A stretch of 64,000 bases of DNA from Croceitalea rosinachiae (GCF_031846445.1 NZ_JAVRHR010000001.1:868001-932000); one strand, 5' to 3'. Positions 34,147-43,508 are shown, numbered from the stretch's first letter. The notes: generated by a model from the letters alone, not told the origin. A program made the numbers and translations.

Positions 34147-34549
34147 TTACCTTGTTGGACTGCAATTTATGAGTGGCACCAGATGATGCGGGAGTTCCTT
34201 TGCCCATTGTACACGAAGCATTAAAAGTTGCGCCTGGTTCAACAGCAAGCTTTGCTACATTCACAGTGCCTTCAATTTTTGCAGAGCTTTTTAATGCCAA
34301 TAATTCTGAGACATATAGTTCGCCATTAAAATTACCTTCAATATCGGCATTGACACATTCTACTTTACCTTTGATTAAGCCGTCTTTGCCAATTACGACT
34401 TTACCAGAAGTCTTTACATTACCTTCTAGTTTACCATCAATTCTAAAATCTGCTTGTGAAGTAATATCACCTTTGATAACGGTGTTTTTTTCAATTCTGT
34501 TTGGCTGGCTGCCGAAACTTTCCATAGGCTTTTGTTTATCTGAAAACAT
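34124..34549 (-). CDS. Bactofilin (polymer-forming cytoskeletal protein)
   Basis: 141 residues. A short N-terminal tail is followed by the bactofilin beta-helix (IEKNTVIKGDITSQADFRIDG through AKIEGTVNVAKLAVEPGATF), which self-assembles into filaments without nucleotide. Bactofilins position peptidoglycan or motility machinery; the neighbour porW suggests an envelope role. Its ATG overlaps the porW stop by one base. Confidence 0.92.
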   Translation of the reverse strand: MFSDKQKPMESFGSQPNRIEKNTVIKGDITSQADFRIDGKLEGNVKTSGKVVIGKDGLIKGKVECVNADIEGNFNGELYVSELLALKSSAKIEGTVNVAKLAVEPGATFNASCTMGKGTPASSGATHKLQSNKVNEPAKVS

Positions 34550-37107
34550 TAATTTGAGGTTTTTGGGGTTAAAATTTGTGATTTATAATCGTCTATATTT
34601 TTATGTACTAGGATAATTTTATAGTTGGATGATAAAATTACAAAATTCTCATCCTTAATCCGATAGTCCCTATTGTTTTTTATGAGTTCGGCATACCCTA
34701 AGGCGAAATCTTTTGATTTGAATCCGTGAACCACTACAAACTGGTCTTCCAAAGTATAAATGTCTTTTGAAACCAAGTTTTTATATTTCAAATCAACAAT
34801 AGATTCTTCAAGTCTTTTTTTCAACTTCGCAGCCTTCTTTCCTTCATTGTTTTTAAAAGGAAAGACCACCTTCCAATTTCCAGTGCCTACTGATCCTGTC
34901 TCGGGCGAAAATTCTTTTATCGCCAATTTCGGCAATTGCTCAGCAATCATCTGCTCTGCTTTTTTCCCTTCTGGGTTGTTCGGATAAGTCAGTGCCACAT
35001 AATTAAGCGCTTCTTTGAAGGGTTCAAAACCTTGTAACCTACCAATGGCATTGGCCTTCAACATTTCAAATTTTGGAACAATGGGGTCGCCAGTATACGT
35101 ATTGATGTTTTCTTCTGACAATGTAATTACCTTTAAAAACTGCTGTTCTTTATACAGTTGAAACAAATCGGCATATTTTTTATCAGGACTGTCAGCATTG
35201 TTCGCCAATACTGCCTGCGGATTTAATAAAATCTCTGCATACCTCGTATCTGGATGATTATTGATAATGTTTTGCTTCATATCAAGAGCCAGCGGACTTC
35301 CCGTTTCTTCATAGATTTTGTACAAATTGTATTTAGAAGGCAGTATCAACCTTTCTTCTGGATCAGCATCTAGAACACTTTCTAGTTTACCAGCCGCCAA
35401 CAGGTTTTCTTTAAACTTCTCTTTGTAGATCAACCCTAATTGGTAATTGGCAAAATTACGCTCGGTTCTCAAGCTATCTACGACCGCTACATCGGTAGGA
35501 ACCTGTTCCAAATAAAAATCAACTGAATATTTTTCTTCTTCGGTCAATGGTGCAGCAATGCTATCCGATACGACCAAGTCGCCCGTAGCTTCTGAAGGCA
35601 ATGATTTGCTTTTGTCGCTCCAACGCCAATCATCTTCTAATTCCCTATCACCCCAACGGGTCTTAAAATCTGTTTTGCCATAGCCTAAACTAGTAATATT
35701 ATAAAAATAGAACTTGCCCTTATTTTCTTTGCCCCCCTTAGAATCTGCAAAAGCCGCAAAGCCAGCACTTGCCTTCTTCTCTTTTTCAGCTTCTAGCTCT
35801 GCTGCTTTTCGTTGCAGTTCGGCAATATATTCCTCAAAATATGTGATTCGTTCTTGCTCGGGCATTTCGTAGACCGTAATCACACTATCGGCATATTGGG
35901 CAATGTCTTCGTATTTGATGACATCTTCTAGATTGTCAAATTTCTTTTTAATAGCCCTGTACTTTCTTGTGTTTTCAACAAGGTTGGTAAGCACACTATC
36001 GTAGTAGGCCCCTGCGCTTTTGTATTCGTTTTGGTCAAAATCGTACTCCGCTAAGTTCTCGTAGTTCTTTGAATTCAGCTTACGGTCTTGCTGCGTGGCT
36101 CGCAATGATTTATTGAAATAGGCAATGGCCAAACTATCTGACCCGGTTTCTAAATGAAATTTAGCGATTTGGCGATAAATCTTGTCTAAGAAAGGTCGAT
36201 TCTCTCGATTCTCTTCCAATTCTGTGAGATACTCGAACATTTCTTCATAATTAGAGTCTGTCAATTTTGTGTTCTGAATTATTTTAAGATGCGCATTGAT
36301 CATATACACGCGAGGCGATTTTCTGTTTAAGGCAATCACTTTGTCAAAGGCATAATTGGCACTGTCTTTAAGGCCCAGTTGATTGTACAATTGCCCTATA
36401 ATGAACAGATACCGCCCTCGCTGCTCATTCTTTTTGGTATAGCTCTGTGCAATCTTTAATTTTTGAATGGCCGTATCAATAGCTTTTAAGTTTAAGTATG
36501 ATTGCGCAATGACCGCATTGGCATCAGCATATTCTTGATCTTTGAGCTCATCATATTTGAACAGGTTTTTTAAATTCTTGATGGCCAATTCAGGATTGTC
36601 AAGCCTCATATTGGTTTTCTCCCTCCAAATTCGGGCTTCGTTAAACTTATCGCTCTTTCTATAAGTTCTTAATATGTAGTTGAAAGACTCTAAAGCAGGA
36701 ATGTAGCGTTGATCAAAATAACGCGCCTTGCCGAGCAATAAAAATGCTTCATCTGTTTGCGGATTGTGCTCTTCATCTTTAATGACCATACTGTGCTTTT
36801 GTATGGCCTTGGTCGCTTTTTCTTCAGCAATTACGAAGTTTGGATTGTTATCTTCTGAGTCTAGTTTGATTTCATCAGTTACTTCGAGTCGTTCTATAGG
36901 CAGTACCTCCCAAAAGTCATCGCGGTATGAGTTGTTCAATTCTTGCCGACCGGTTTCAAAGGCAATATTACCATTGTACAAGGTATTGTACTTGGTGTTC
37001 AAAGCGTGCCAATTACGATTAATGAACTTGTCCTTTTTTACCGAACACGCATTAAACATTAGCAATCCGACTATAGCGGAAATCAAAAGTTTTATGTGAA
37101 GCTTCAA
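34549..37107 (-). CDS. porW: T9SS periplasmic lipoprotein PorW/SprE
   Basis: 852-residue TPR lipoprotein needed for type IX secretion and gliding; it is thought to connect the PorK/N ring with the Sov translocon. Translation must start at the TTG at 37107 (GGAAAG lies 11 bases before it), which gives the signal MKLHIKLLISAIVGLLMFNAC with Cys21. The FINRNWHALNTKYNTLYNG start and multiple TPR units (AFLLLGKARYFDQRYIPALESF, YLFIIGQLYNQLGLKDSA) match SprE. It heads a tightly overlapping chain with bactofilin and the atp genes. Confidence 0.92.
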   Translation of the reverse strand: MKLHIKLLISAIVGLLMFNACSVKKDKFINRNWHALNTKYNTLYNGNIAFETGRQELNNSYRDDFWEVLPIERLEVTDEIKLDSEDNNPNFVIAEEKATKAIQKHSMVIKDEEHNPQTDEAFLLLGKARYFDQRYIPALESFNYILRTYRKSDKFNEARIWREKTNMRLDNPELAIKNLKNLFKYDELKDQEYADANAVIAQSYLNLKAIDTAIQKLKIAQSYTKKNEQRGRYLFIIGQLYNQLGLKDSANYAFDKVIALNRKSPRVYMINAHLKIIQNTKLTDSNYEEMFEYLTELEENRENRPFLDKIYRQIAKFHLETGSDSLAIAYFNKSLRATQQDRKLNSKNYENLAEYDFDQNEYKSAGAYYDSVLTNLVENTRKYRAIKKKFDNLEDVIKYEDIAQYADSVITVYEMPEQERITYFEEYIAELQRKAAELEAEKEKKASAGFAAFADSKGGKENKGKFYFYNITSLGYGKTDFKTRWGDRELEDDWRWSDKSKSLPSEATGDLVVSDSIAAPLTEEEKYSVDFYLEQVPTDVAVVDSLRTERNFANYQLGLIYKEKFKENLLAAGKLESVLDADPEERLILPSKYNLYKIYEETGSPLALDMKQNIINNHPDTRYAEILLNPQAVLANNADSPDKKYADLFQLYKEQQFLKVITLSEENINTYTGDPIVPKFEMLKANAIGRLQGFEPFKEALNYVALTYPNNPEGKKAEQMIAEQLPKLAIKEFSPETGSVGTGNWKVVFPFKNNEGKKAAKLKKRLEESIVDLKYKNLVSKDIYTLEDQFVVVHGFKSKDFALGYAELIKNNRDYRIKDENFVILSSNYKIILVHKNIDDYKSQILTPKTSN

Positions 37108-37420
37108 TTTATTAATCTTTCCTACCTATGCATAACAGAAAAAAGCCCCATTTAGTATGGTGTTTATCGGTAAAGTGCAAAAAAAATATTTGCACTTTAA
37201 ACATCGCTTCAAATTTTTAGGTTTTGGTCTTATCAAAAAGAAAGAATTGCTCTGAAATGAGCTTGATAATGAGGTAAATCAAAGTCTTACTAAATTATTG
37301 TTTCCACACATTTTATAGAGTAGCCAACAAGATTATAAAGTTTCGCAACATAATGATATTTATAAGTTTTTTCTTACAATAACAATAGGTTTTATCTGTT
37401 TTACTTAAAAATCAATCAAG
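37108..37420. other. 313-base intergenic region between porW and the collagen-like gene
   Basis: Divergent regulatory region, AT-rich, no coding frame of note. It holds one strong palindrome (37171-37199) described separately. Nothing else could be supported. Confidence 0.6.
37171..37199. promoter_or_regulatory. 11-bp inverted repeat, possible operator
   Basis: TAAAGTGCAAA and TTTGCACTTTA are perfect inverted repeats around a 7-base A/T loop. It is 64 bases upstream of porW and 222 bases upstream of the collagen-like gene. It may be an operator or a weak hairpin; no T-run supports a terminator for either neighbour, since both genes point away. Confidence 0.45.
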
Positions 37421-38851
37421 ATGGGAAATATAGTGTTATTTAAGAAAATTACAGGCCTATTCATTATAGTATTACTCGCCTTTTCATACCAAAGCTGTTC
37501 TGTAGAAGATGGCATAGATGGTTTGGACGGTATAAATGGCATTAATGGTGCTGATGGTGAAAACGGACAAGATGGAGCTGATGGCGAAGACGGAGCTGAT
37601 GGTGAAAACGGACAAGATGGGGAAGATGGCGAAGACGGAGCAGAAGGAGCTGATGGTCAAGATGGAGCCGATGGCGAAGACGGAGCGGACGGACAGGATG
37701 GAGTGGATAATTCTGGAAAAACCTATATCTTTTTATCTGGTGATATCAGTGATGACGAGGCTGTTGATCTTATTTCAGCCGATTTTGGGTCAGATACCCA
37801 GTATATTACCATTTCAAATACAACACAACTTACTACCTTGGATATGACGGCTTACACGGGGTCTCTAGAACTCATTGACCTTATTATCGAAGATAATGCT
37901 GCGCTTGCGACCGTGATACTGCCTACCTTAACTAAAGTGTTTGTAGATGCAATTATTGAAGATAATGATGCCTTAACAACTATAGAGTTGCCTATGTTGA
38001 CCAACGTAAATGACGACTTGGAAATTAGATATAATGAGACTTTGACAACTCTAGATCTTTCTGCACTGGAAGCGACCGGCGGCACCTTAAAATTTGATGG
38101 TCTTGATGCTATGGCGAGCTTAGAACTTCCATCATTGAAATCTACTGGCAGTAATTTTGAAGTTATTAATCTTGACATTTTAACCAGCTTGGAATGTCCG
38201 CTATATGAAATCTCCAGAGGTTTCGCATTTAGGATTAAGAAAAATCCTCTTTTAAACAGCTTCGAATTTACTTCATTGGAAACGGTAGAAGGCATAATGG
38301 AGATTGATGATAATGCGACACTTACGACCATAGAATTTCCGTTGCTTACTTCGGTTGGTATAGATGAGAGTGGTAATTTGGAAATTACAGCTAATTTCTC
38401 TTTAGAGACACTTTCATTACCAAGTTTGTCTAATTTAGGTAACGACTTAGAAATTATGAATAACACCTCCTTGGAAACATTATCATTACCAAGTTTGTCC
38501 AACATAGTTGACGAGTTAGAAATTATGGATAACTCCACTTTGGAAACATTATCATTACCAAGTTTGTCTAATATAGGTGACTTATATATTAATAATAACA
38601 CCACCTTGGAAACATTATCGCTACCAAATCTAACAACCTTAGATAGTGAAGACATTGACTTTAGTGACAATTCTTTGGATGTTGCAAGCGTCAATGGGCT
38701 TTTGGAACAGTTGGCAGCAATTAACCCCATATTGACCGGAGCAGATATAGACATGAGACAATCACCAGATGCTGTACCCACCGGAGCTGGACAGACCGCA
38801 GTGACCACTTTACGAAATAATGGCAACACTGTAAGGATAGATAACCTTTAG
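37421..38851 (+). CDS. Lipoprotein with acidic collagen-like tract and leucine-rich repeats
   Basis: 476 residues. A signal with relaxed lipobox (Cys26) is followed by 22 Gly-X-X triplets (about 31-96) of the type GAD, GED, GQD, GEN: every third position is D, N or E and there is no proline. Residues ~100-440 form a beta-helical leucine-rich region (L-LP-L-x-DLEI-x-N pattern) like BspA or receptor L domains. Units of 22-23 residues near the C-terminus (LETLSLPSLSN) are almost identical. Probably a surface-exposed adhesin or scaffold; function is not established. The sequence repetition suggests expansion by recombination. Confidence 0.85.
   Translation: MGNIVLFKKITGLFIIVLLAFSYQSCSVEDGIDGLDGINGINGADGENGQDGADGEDGADGENGQDGEDGEDGAEGADGQDGADGEDGADGQDGVDNSGKTYIFLSGDISDDEAVDLISADFGSDTQYITISNTTQLTTLDMTAYTGSLELIDLIIEDNAALATVILPTLTKVFVDAIIEDNDALTTIELPMLTNVNDDLEIRYNETLTTLDLSALEATGGTLKFDGLDAMASLELPSLKSTGSNFEVINLDILTSLECPLYEISRGFAFRIKKNPLLNSFEFTSLETVEGIMEIDDNATLTTIEFPLLTSVGIDESGNLEITANFSLETLSLPSLSNLGNDLEIMNNTSLETLSLPSLSNIVDELEIMDNSTLETLSLPSLSNIGDLYINNNTTLETLSLPNLTTLDSEDIDFSDNSLDVASVNGLLEQLAAINPILTGADIDMRQSPDAVPTGAGQTAVTTLRNNGNTVRIDNL
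37511..37708 (+). repeat. 9-base-periodic repeat coding the Gly-X-X tract
   Basis: Codons for Gly, X, Asp recur with words such as GATGGCGAAGACGGAGC and GGACAAGATGG repeated several times in altered order, a compound tandem repeat. Such tracts change length by slippage. Confidence 0.75.
38398..38635 (+). repeat. Four 66-69-base tandem repeats in the leucine-rich region
   Basis: Four successive units share the words GAAACATTATCATTACCAAG and TTTGTCTAA/TTTGTCCAA with few changes; the first and last are the most diverged. Near identity at DNA level points to recent duplication within the gene. Confidence 0.75.
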
Positions 38852-38875
38852 TTTTTTGAATTCTAGGTATTGCCT

Positions 38876-39769
38876 ATGCAACGTTTTACAATTTTAGCTT
38901 GCTTACTTTTACTTTGCGGTTGTGTCAATGATGATAAAATTTTAGAAGAAAAAACTATTGCAAATTTAACTAGTGGTACCAACGAAATCAATGTTAATCA
39001 GATTATTGATGGCGTTTTGGTTCCTAGAACGGTTTATGTACAAACTCCTCAAAATTTTAATGCGTCTCAAACGTATCCTTTAGTATTTGTTTTTCATGGA
39101 TCGGGTGGTACTGGCAGTCAATTCTTGAACCAATCAACCTTAAATGAACTGATCAATTCAGGCGCTTTTATTGGTGTATACCCTAACGGACATTCTAATG
39201 ATGGCAGTAAGGGTGGCTATTGGAATTTGGGTTCAGAAGCCACCTCTGCAGATGATGTGGAATTTGTAAACCTGATTGTGCAACAACTGGAAGGCCATAC
39301 AGAAGCGAACACTTCAAAAATGTACGCCCTAGGCTTTTCTAACGGTGCGGGTATGGTAAACGTATTGGGGAAATCGACTCCTCACTTTAAGGCCATTGCC
39401 CCACTCTTTAGTCAACAATCAATAAGTACCGGCAACTTAGCGCCGCTGTCAACACTTTCCGTTTTTCAGGTCAATGGCGCAATCGATAATTTAATCCCTA
39501 TACAGGGCGGTACATCCCCGGTTGGGGAATTTATGTCGGCACAAAACAGTGCCTTAAATTGGGCCAATAGTTATAACTGTGGCCAAACTGCTGTGCAAGC
39601 AAACCATAATTGGGGAGGAATCTCTTTAGAATCGTTTAGCTACAGCAATTGCGACACCAATGCCGAAGTCGTCTACTTTATAGCAGCCAATGTAGGTCAT
39701 GGTTGGGCCAATCAACAAACAGATTCCATCGCGTTTGAAGAAATATGGTCTTTTTTCGAATCAAAATAA
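38876..39769 (+). CDS. Esterase lipoprotein of the PHB depolymerase / feruloyl esterase family
   Basis: 297 residues from the ATG at 38876 (a TTG six bases earlier is also in frame). A lipoprotein signal (LACLLLLCGC, Cys16) places it on the envelope. Alpha/beta-hydrolase features: oxyanion region FVFHGSGGTGSQF, nucleophile GFSNGAG (Ser155), and a late GHGWAN histidine. LpqC-like enzymes cleave esters of hydroxyalkanoates, ferulate or acetylated glycans; substrate unknown. It follows the collagen-like gene by 24 bases, so they are probably co-transcribed. Confidence 0.87.
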   Translation: MQRFTILACLLLLCGCVNDDKILEEKTIANLTSGTNEINVNQIIDGVLVPRTVYVQTPQNFNASQTYPLVFVFHGSGGTGSQFLNQSTLNELINSGAFIGVYPNGHSNDGSKGGYWNLGSEATSADDVEFVNLIVQQLEGHTEANTSKMYALGFSNGAGMVNVLGKSTPHFKAIAPLFSQQSISTGNLAPLSTLSVFQVNGAIDNLIPIQGGTSPVGEFMSAQNSALNWANSYNCGQTAVQANHNWGGISLESFSYSNCDTNAEVVYFIAANVGHGWANQQTDSIAFEEIWSFFESK

Positions 39770-39777
39770 ACTATAGG

Positions 39778-40473
39778 TTAACCGCCAAAGAAGGTTTCCA
39801 ACTCTTTTAAGGTCTCTTCTGAAGTTTTAATATCTTTTACAATTTCGCCTTTGTTCAATACCACGATACGTTCACATACCTCTGTCACGTGCTGCAGGTC
39901 ATGACTTGAAACCAAAACGGTCACCTCTTCTTTTGCTGTCAGTTCTTTGATAATACCCTTCAATCGAATTTGGGTAGTAGGATCCAAATTGGCAAAAGGT
40001 TCATCGAGAATCACGACCTCTGGACTGCCAATAAAACTCGCCACAATGCCTGCTTTTTTCTGATTTCCTTTAGATAGATCTCGCAAGTATTTCTTTTGAC
40101 CTAAAATCTCACCATGAAAAAAATCTTGAAATTCTGATAATAAGGTGTCAACATCCGCTTTGTTTCTACCACGTAATTCACCAATAAAATAAAAGTACTC
40201 TTCGGGGGTGAGGTAGCCAATCAAAAATGATTCGTCTATAAATGAGGATGTGAACGGTTTCCAGTCTTCACTCTCATTCACTTGAACGTCATTATTAATA
40301 ATATGACCTGAAGTCGATTGAATAAGATCAAGCAGTAACGAAAACAAGGTCGTCTTACCAGCACCATTATTACCGACTAGCCCAAAACTTTGTCCTTTCG
40401 GAATTTCAAGTGATGCTATATTCAAGACGGTTTGCGAGCCGTATGTCTTTGAAAGATTGGTTATTGATATCAT
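39778..40473 (-). CDS. ABC transporter ATP-binding protein
   Basis: 231 residues. Walker A GNNGAGKT (34-41), signature LSKGNQKK, Walker B VVILDEPFANLDP and the H-loop SSHDL are intact. It resembles the ATPase of exporters or of ABC-2-type systems. It follows the DUF5687 membrane gene by 18 bases and is its likely partner. Confidence 0.92.
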   Translation of the reverse strand: MISITNLSKTYGSQTVLNIASLEIPKGQSFGLVGNNGAGKTTLFSLLLDLIQSTSGHIINNDVQVNESEDWKPFTSSFIDESFLIGYLTPEEYFYFIGELRGRNKADVDTLLSEFQDFFHGEILGQKKYLRDLSKGNQKKAGIVASFIGSPEVVILDEPFANLDPTTQIRLKGIIKELTAKEEVTVLVSSHDLQHVTEVCERIVVLNKGEIVKDIKTSEETLKELETFFGG

Positions 40474-40491
40474 ATTGTAACTATAAACTTT

Positions 40492-41961
40492 TTAGTTGTT
40501 TTTTTCTTTGAATCCAGCGAGCATGCCATATTTTTTCTTGGCATATTGTTCAGCGACCTTATCCATCAGTTTGTTTCGAAACACCAATCCGATGACTCCT
40601 AAGGCTATGGTCACGGCTACCGCTACGTGGAATCCAATTAAGAAATCCAGCAGACCAAATAACACAATCGGGGCTATCAAGACCGGAACCATAATTAAAA
40701 ACTGTGTGGCACTGGTGCCCTGCATATTACCAAAGGCGCTTTGATCTAATTCAATTCGTTTTTTATTGAACGAACCAAAATAGAGAATTACAGGTATATT
40801 AACGCCCAAATTGTAAATGGCACAGGCGGTATTCAATGCCAAGATGTTCCATCCGAAATACACATACGGAATCGTCAAAAAGAACATGACCACAACACTG
40901 ACCGTAATCAACAGCACTTTAGATTCTAAATATTGTCTAAGCGGAATGTTCTGTGACATCATCATGCCATAATAAGCACTGTCCCAAGCGGGAATGAACT
41001 GTCCGAAATTTGAAAGAAAGATTCCCGTCATGAAAATTCCAAGAAAGGCGTGCATAAAGACCATATTCGCATAAATCTCTTGGGTGTAAAAGATAAGTCC
41101 ATAAAACACCATGAGCAGTGAAATAAACACTTGTGCTTTGGTTCGTTTGTTGCGCCAAATCAACTTTAAGTCAAGCTGCAGGAATGGTGCCAACGCACCA
41201 AAGCGCTTGGTCCAGGCCATTTCAGAGGTTTCAACAGACTTTGATTTTGACTTCAGCGCATGGTCTAGGTAAAGGGCCTTTTCTAAATACTTATAATTAA
41301 TAACATAGCCAGCGAACAACAATGTGATAGGCGCCAAAATAGTAATCGGATATGCATAGAGTGCATGAAAAATAGGGGCAAAAATGGCTTTTACTCCCAA
41401 AATGCCAAAATAATCCAATGCATACAGCAGTATAGTAGTTGCTGCGATAATTGTAAAGGCCTTGTCACTTTTATTGATAATGAAATTGATATAGTTGATG
41501 CACAACACTAGAACCATGATGGCCAAAAACCAGACCCAAACATTCAAAGCAGGGTATCCTTTAAATGTCAACACAATTGTGAAAGGAAAGAAGAGCATCA
41601 AGGAAAGTAAATTATAGCCAGAAAACATAGAACGCCCCAGCACATAATTGACAATTTTAGATTTCTTGATGTTGTTGATGAGCAATGGCTTAACATCCAT
41701 CACCGGAAGTTTTTGCATAAAAAAACGAAAAAGCAATTCAGCTAAAAACCAAAAAATCAAATATTGGCTCACTACCCAGATAGGGCCTTCATCAGGTACT
41801 AATTTGCGAAGAATAAAGTAGAGGGCGGCGCCAAGGCCGCCAAGGCTTACCAAGAGATAAACCATCATAAAGCCCATAAAAATCTTAATCCCCAAGCTCT
41901 TCCCCAATGAAGAGGACCTGAAGAAAGATTTCCATTGCAAATCAATAAATCGTTTGAACAT
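40492..41961 (-). CDS. DUF5687 membrane protein, likely ABC-2-type permease
   Basis: 489 residues with about 12 hydrophobic segments. The opening FKRFIDLQWKSFFRSSSLGKS is characteristic of DUF5687, a Bacteroidota family always paired with an ABC ATPase. It probably exports an unknown substrate across the inner membrane. It is the first gene of the pair. Confidence 0.87.
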   Translation of the reverse strand: MFKRFIDLQWKSFFRSSSLGKSLGIKIFMGFMMVYLLVSLGGLGAALYFILRKLVPDEGPIWVVSQYLIFWFLAELLFRFFMQKLPVMDVKPLLINNIKKSKIVNYVLGRSMFSGYNLLSLMLFFPFTIVLTFKGYPALNVWVWFLAIMVLVLCINYINFIINKSDKAFTIIAATTILLYALDYFGILGVKAIFAPIFHALYAYPITILAPITLLFAGYVINYKYLEKALYLDHALKSKSKSVETSEMAWTKRFGALAPFLQLDLKLIWRNKRTKAQVFISLLMVFYGLIFYTQEIYANMVFMHAFLGIFMTGIFLSNFGQFIPAWDSAYYGMMMSQNIPLRQYLESKVLLITVSVVVMFFLTIPYVYFGWNILALNTACAIYNLGVNIPVILYFGSFNKKRIELDQSAFGNMQGTSATQFLIMVPVLIAPIVLFGLLDFLIGFHVAVAVTIALGVIGLVFRNKLMDKVAEQYAKKKYGMLAGFKEKNN

Positions 41962-42062
41962 GTCGTTGGTTAATTTGTTCTTTTGTAGGTATCGAAAGTT
42001 AATGATTTGTTACAAAGCACATTCAATTTGTACAAAACTGCCTTAAAAATCCTATGAATCCT

Positions 42063-42070
42063 TAGTTTTG
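42063..42070 (+). promoter_or_regulatory. -7 promoter element of the PaaE-like gene
   Basis: TAGTTTTG, exact TAnnTTTG, 17 bases before the ATG at 42088. A TTTG at 42027-42030 is too far for the usual spacer, so the -33 side is uncertain. Confidence 0.4.
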
Positions 42071-42087
42071 CAACCAAAACTGAATTT

Positions 42088-43137
42088 ATGAGTGATTTTC
42101 ATGCCCTCACCATTAGTGCTGTTGATAAATTGACACCAAATTCCGTAGCACTTACGTTTGGCATTCCTAAAGAATTGGCAGCTACTTTTTCATTTACTGC
42201 CGGCCAATACATTACCGTAAAGCATACTGTAAATGGAGAAAAGGTCCGAAGGGCATATTCCATTTCCTCAGCACCTTCGTCAGGAAAATTGACCGTAGGG
42301 ATTAAAAAAGTACCAGGTGGTACATTTTCTGTTTATGCCAACGAATCTATAAAAGCAGGGGATGTTTTAGAGGTTATGCAACCTGAGGGGCGCTTTATTT
42401 TCGAAAAAGATGGAGCCTCAAAAACCATTGCGGCATTTGCAGCCGGAAGTGGAATTACCCCTATCATGAGTATTGCCGAAACCGTTTTAGAAAATAATGA
42501 ACAAAGTAAATTTGTTTTGGTTTTTGGTAATCAAACCCCTGAAGAAGCCATGTATCGTGAAGCCATAGTAGCGCTACAAAATAAATATACCAATCGTTTT
42601 TTTGCGCAATGGTTGTATAGTCGCTCTTCAGAGCCTGATTGTCTTTTTGGCCGCATAGAAACCTCAACCGTTAATCTTATCACCAAAAACAAGTTCAAAG
42701 ACTTTAATTTTGATGCGTTCTACCTTTGTGGTCCGGAACAAATGATCAATACGGTTTCTGATACTCTAAAAGCCAATGGTGTTCAAGAAAATAAGATTCT
42801 TTTTGAACTTTTTACAAGCTCTGAAACAGACGATTCCCTAGCTGAATCTTTAGATGGTAAAACTGCAGTAGAGGTGGTCGTTGATGAGGAAACCTTTTCA
42901 TTAACAATAGACCAAAAAACCTTGGTATTGGATGCTGTGCTCAAAGAAGATATTGACGCTCCATATTCTTGTCAGGGTGGTGTTTGCAGTAGTTGCATTG
43001 CACGAGTTACCGAAGGGAAGGCAGAAATGGTGAAAAACCAAATATTAACAGATGCCGAAGTTGCAGAAGGCTTGATATTGACCTGTCAAGCACATGCAAC
43101 CACCTCGACTTTGAAGATTGACTATGACAATGTGTAA
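42088..43137 (+). CDS. PaaE-like FAD/2Fe-2S ferredoxin reductase
   Basis: 349 residues: an FAD-binding domain (RAYSISSAPSSG), an NAD(P)H domain (AAGSGITPIMSI, YLCGPEQMI), and a C-terminal plant-type 2Fe-2S ferredoxin with Cys295, Cys300, Cys303 and Cys333. It matches the reductase subunit of phenylacetyl-CoA epoxidase, but paaA-D are not here; in Flavobacteriaceae such stand-alone genes may feed electrons to other di-iron oxygenases, for instance the hydroxylase at 52916 (inference). Its stop overlaps the next start (TAATG). Confidence 0.9.
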   Translation: MSDFHALTISAVDKLTPNSVALTFGIPKELAATFSFTAGQYITVKHTVNGEKVRRAYSISSAPSSGKLTVGIKKVPGGTFSVYANESIKAGDVLEVMQPEGRFIFEKDGASKTIAAFAAGSGITPIMSIAETVLENNEQSKFVLVFGNQTPEEAMYREAIVALQNKYTNRFFAQWLYSRSSEPDCLFGRIETSTVNLITKNKFKDFNFDAFYLCGPEQMINTVSDTLKANGVQENKILFELFTSSETDDSLAESLDGKTAVEVVVDEETFSLTIDQKTLVLDAVLKEDIDAPYSCQGGVCSSCIARVTEGKAEMVKNQILTDAEVAEGLILTCQAHATTSTLKIDYDNV

Positions 43138-43508
43138 TGCTAGGCCTTAAAATCATATACCTCGCAAATATCTTGGTTGCCGGCTGGATAAGCATTACAA
43201 GTTTGTTCTTTCCAAAAAAAGCGGTTTCAAGCGTTTTTTCCAATGCTGTACAGTATTCCGAGAGCATTCGTTTGGTGGGAAGTCTGTGGGGCGCAATTTT
43301 TATTTTATCAATACTTGGTCTTTTCTACCCTAAGAAAATGGCATTGGTCTTATTGTTCCAGTTGATTTATAAAGGAAGCTGGTTGATTTTTGTGGCTTTG
43401 CCCAGTTTAATCAACAAAAAACAATTTCCTGAGGGAATGGCTATCTTTTTCTTTATTTGGTGCTTAATTCTCCCTTTTGTGATTCCGTGGAAAGAAATTT
43501 TTCACTAG
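43137..43508 (+). CDS. Small membrane protein of unknown function
   Basis: 123 residues with about four hydrophobic segments (3-22, 45-65, 70-92, 100-118). No family recognised. The ATG overlaps the stop of the PaaE-like gene, so it is translated with it. Confidence 0.7.
   Translation: MLGLKIIYLANILVAGWISITSLFFPKKAVSSVFSNAVQYSESIRLVGSLWGAIFILSILGLFYPKKMALVLLFQLIYKGSWLIFVALPSLINKKQFPEGMAIFFFIWCLILPFVIPWKEIFH

Noticed and set aside
37511..37708. Short regular repeats that might suggest a CRISPR array
   Set aside because: They are in frame within a gene, have a 9-base period and no spacer structure.
37852..38829. 325-codon open frame antisense to the leucine-rich lipoprotein gene
   Set aside because: It mirrors the repeat structure of the sense gene (Ser/Leu/Lys-rich with the same period) and lacks any domain or signal; a shadow of the repeats.
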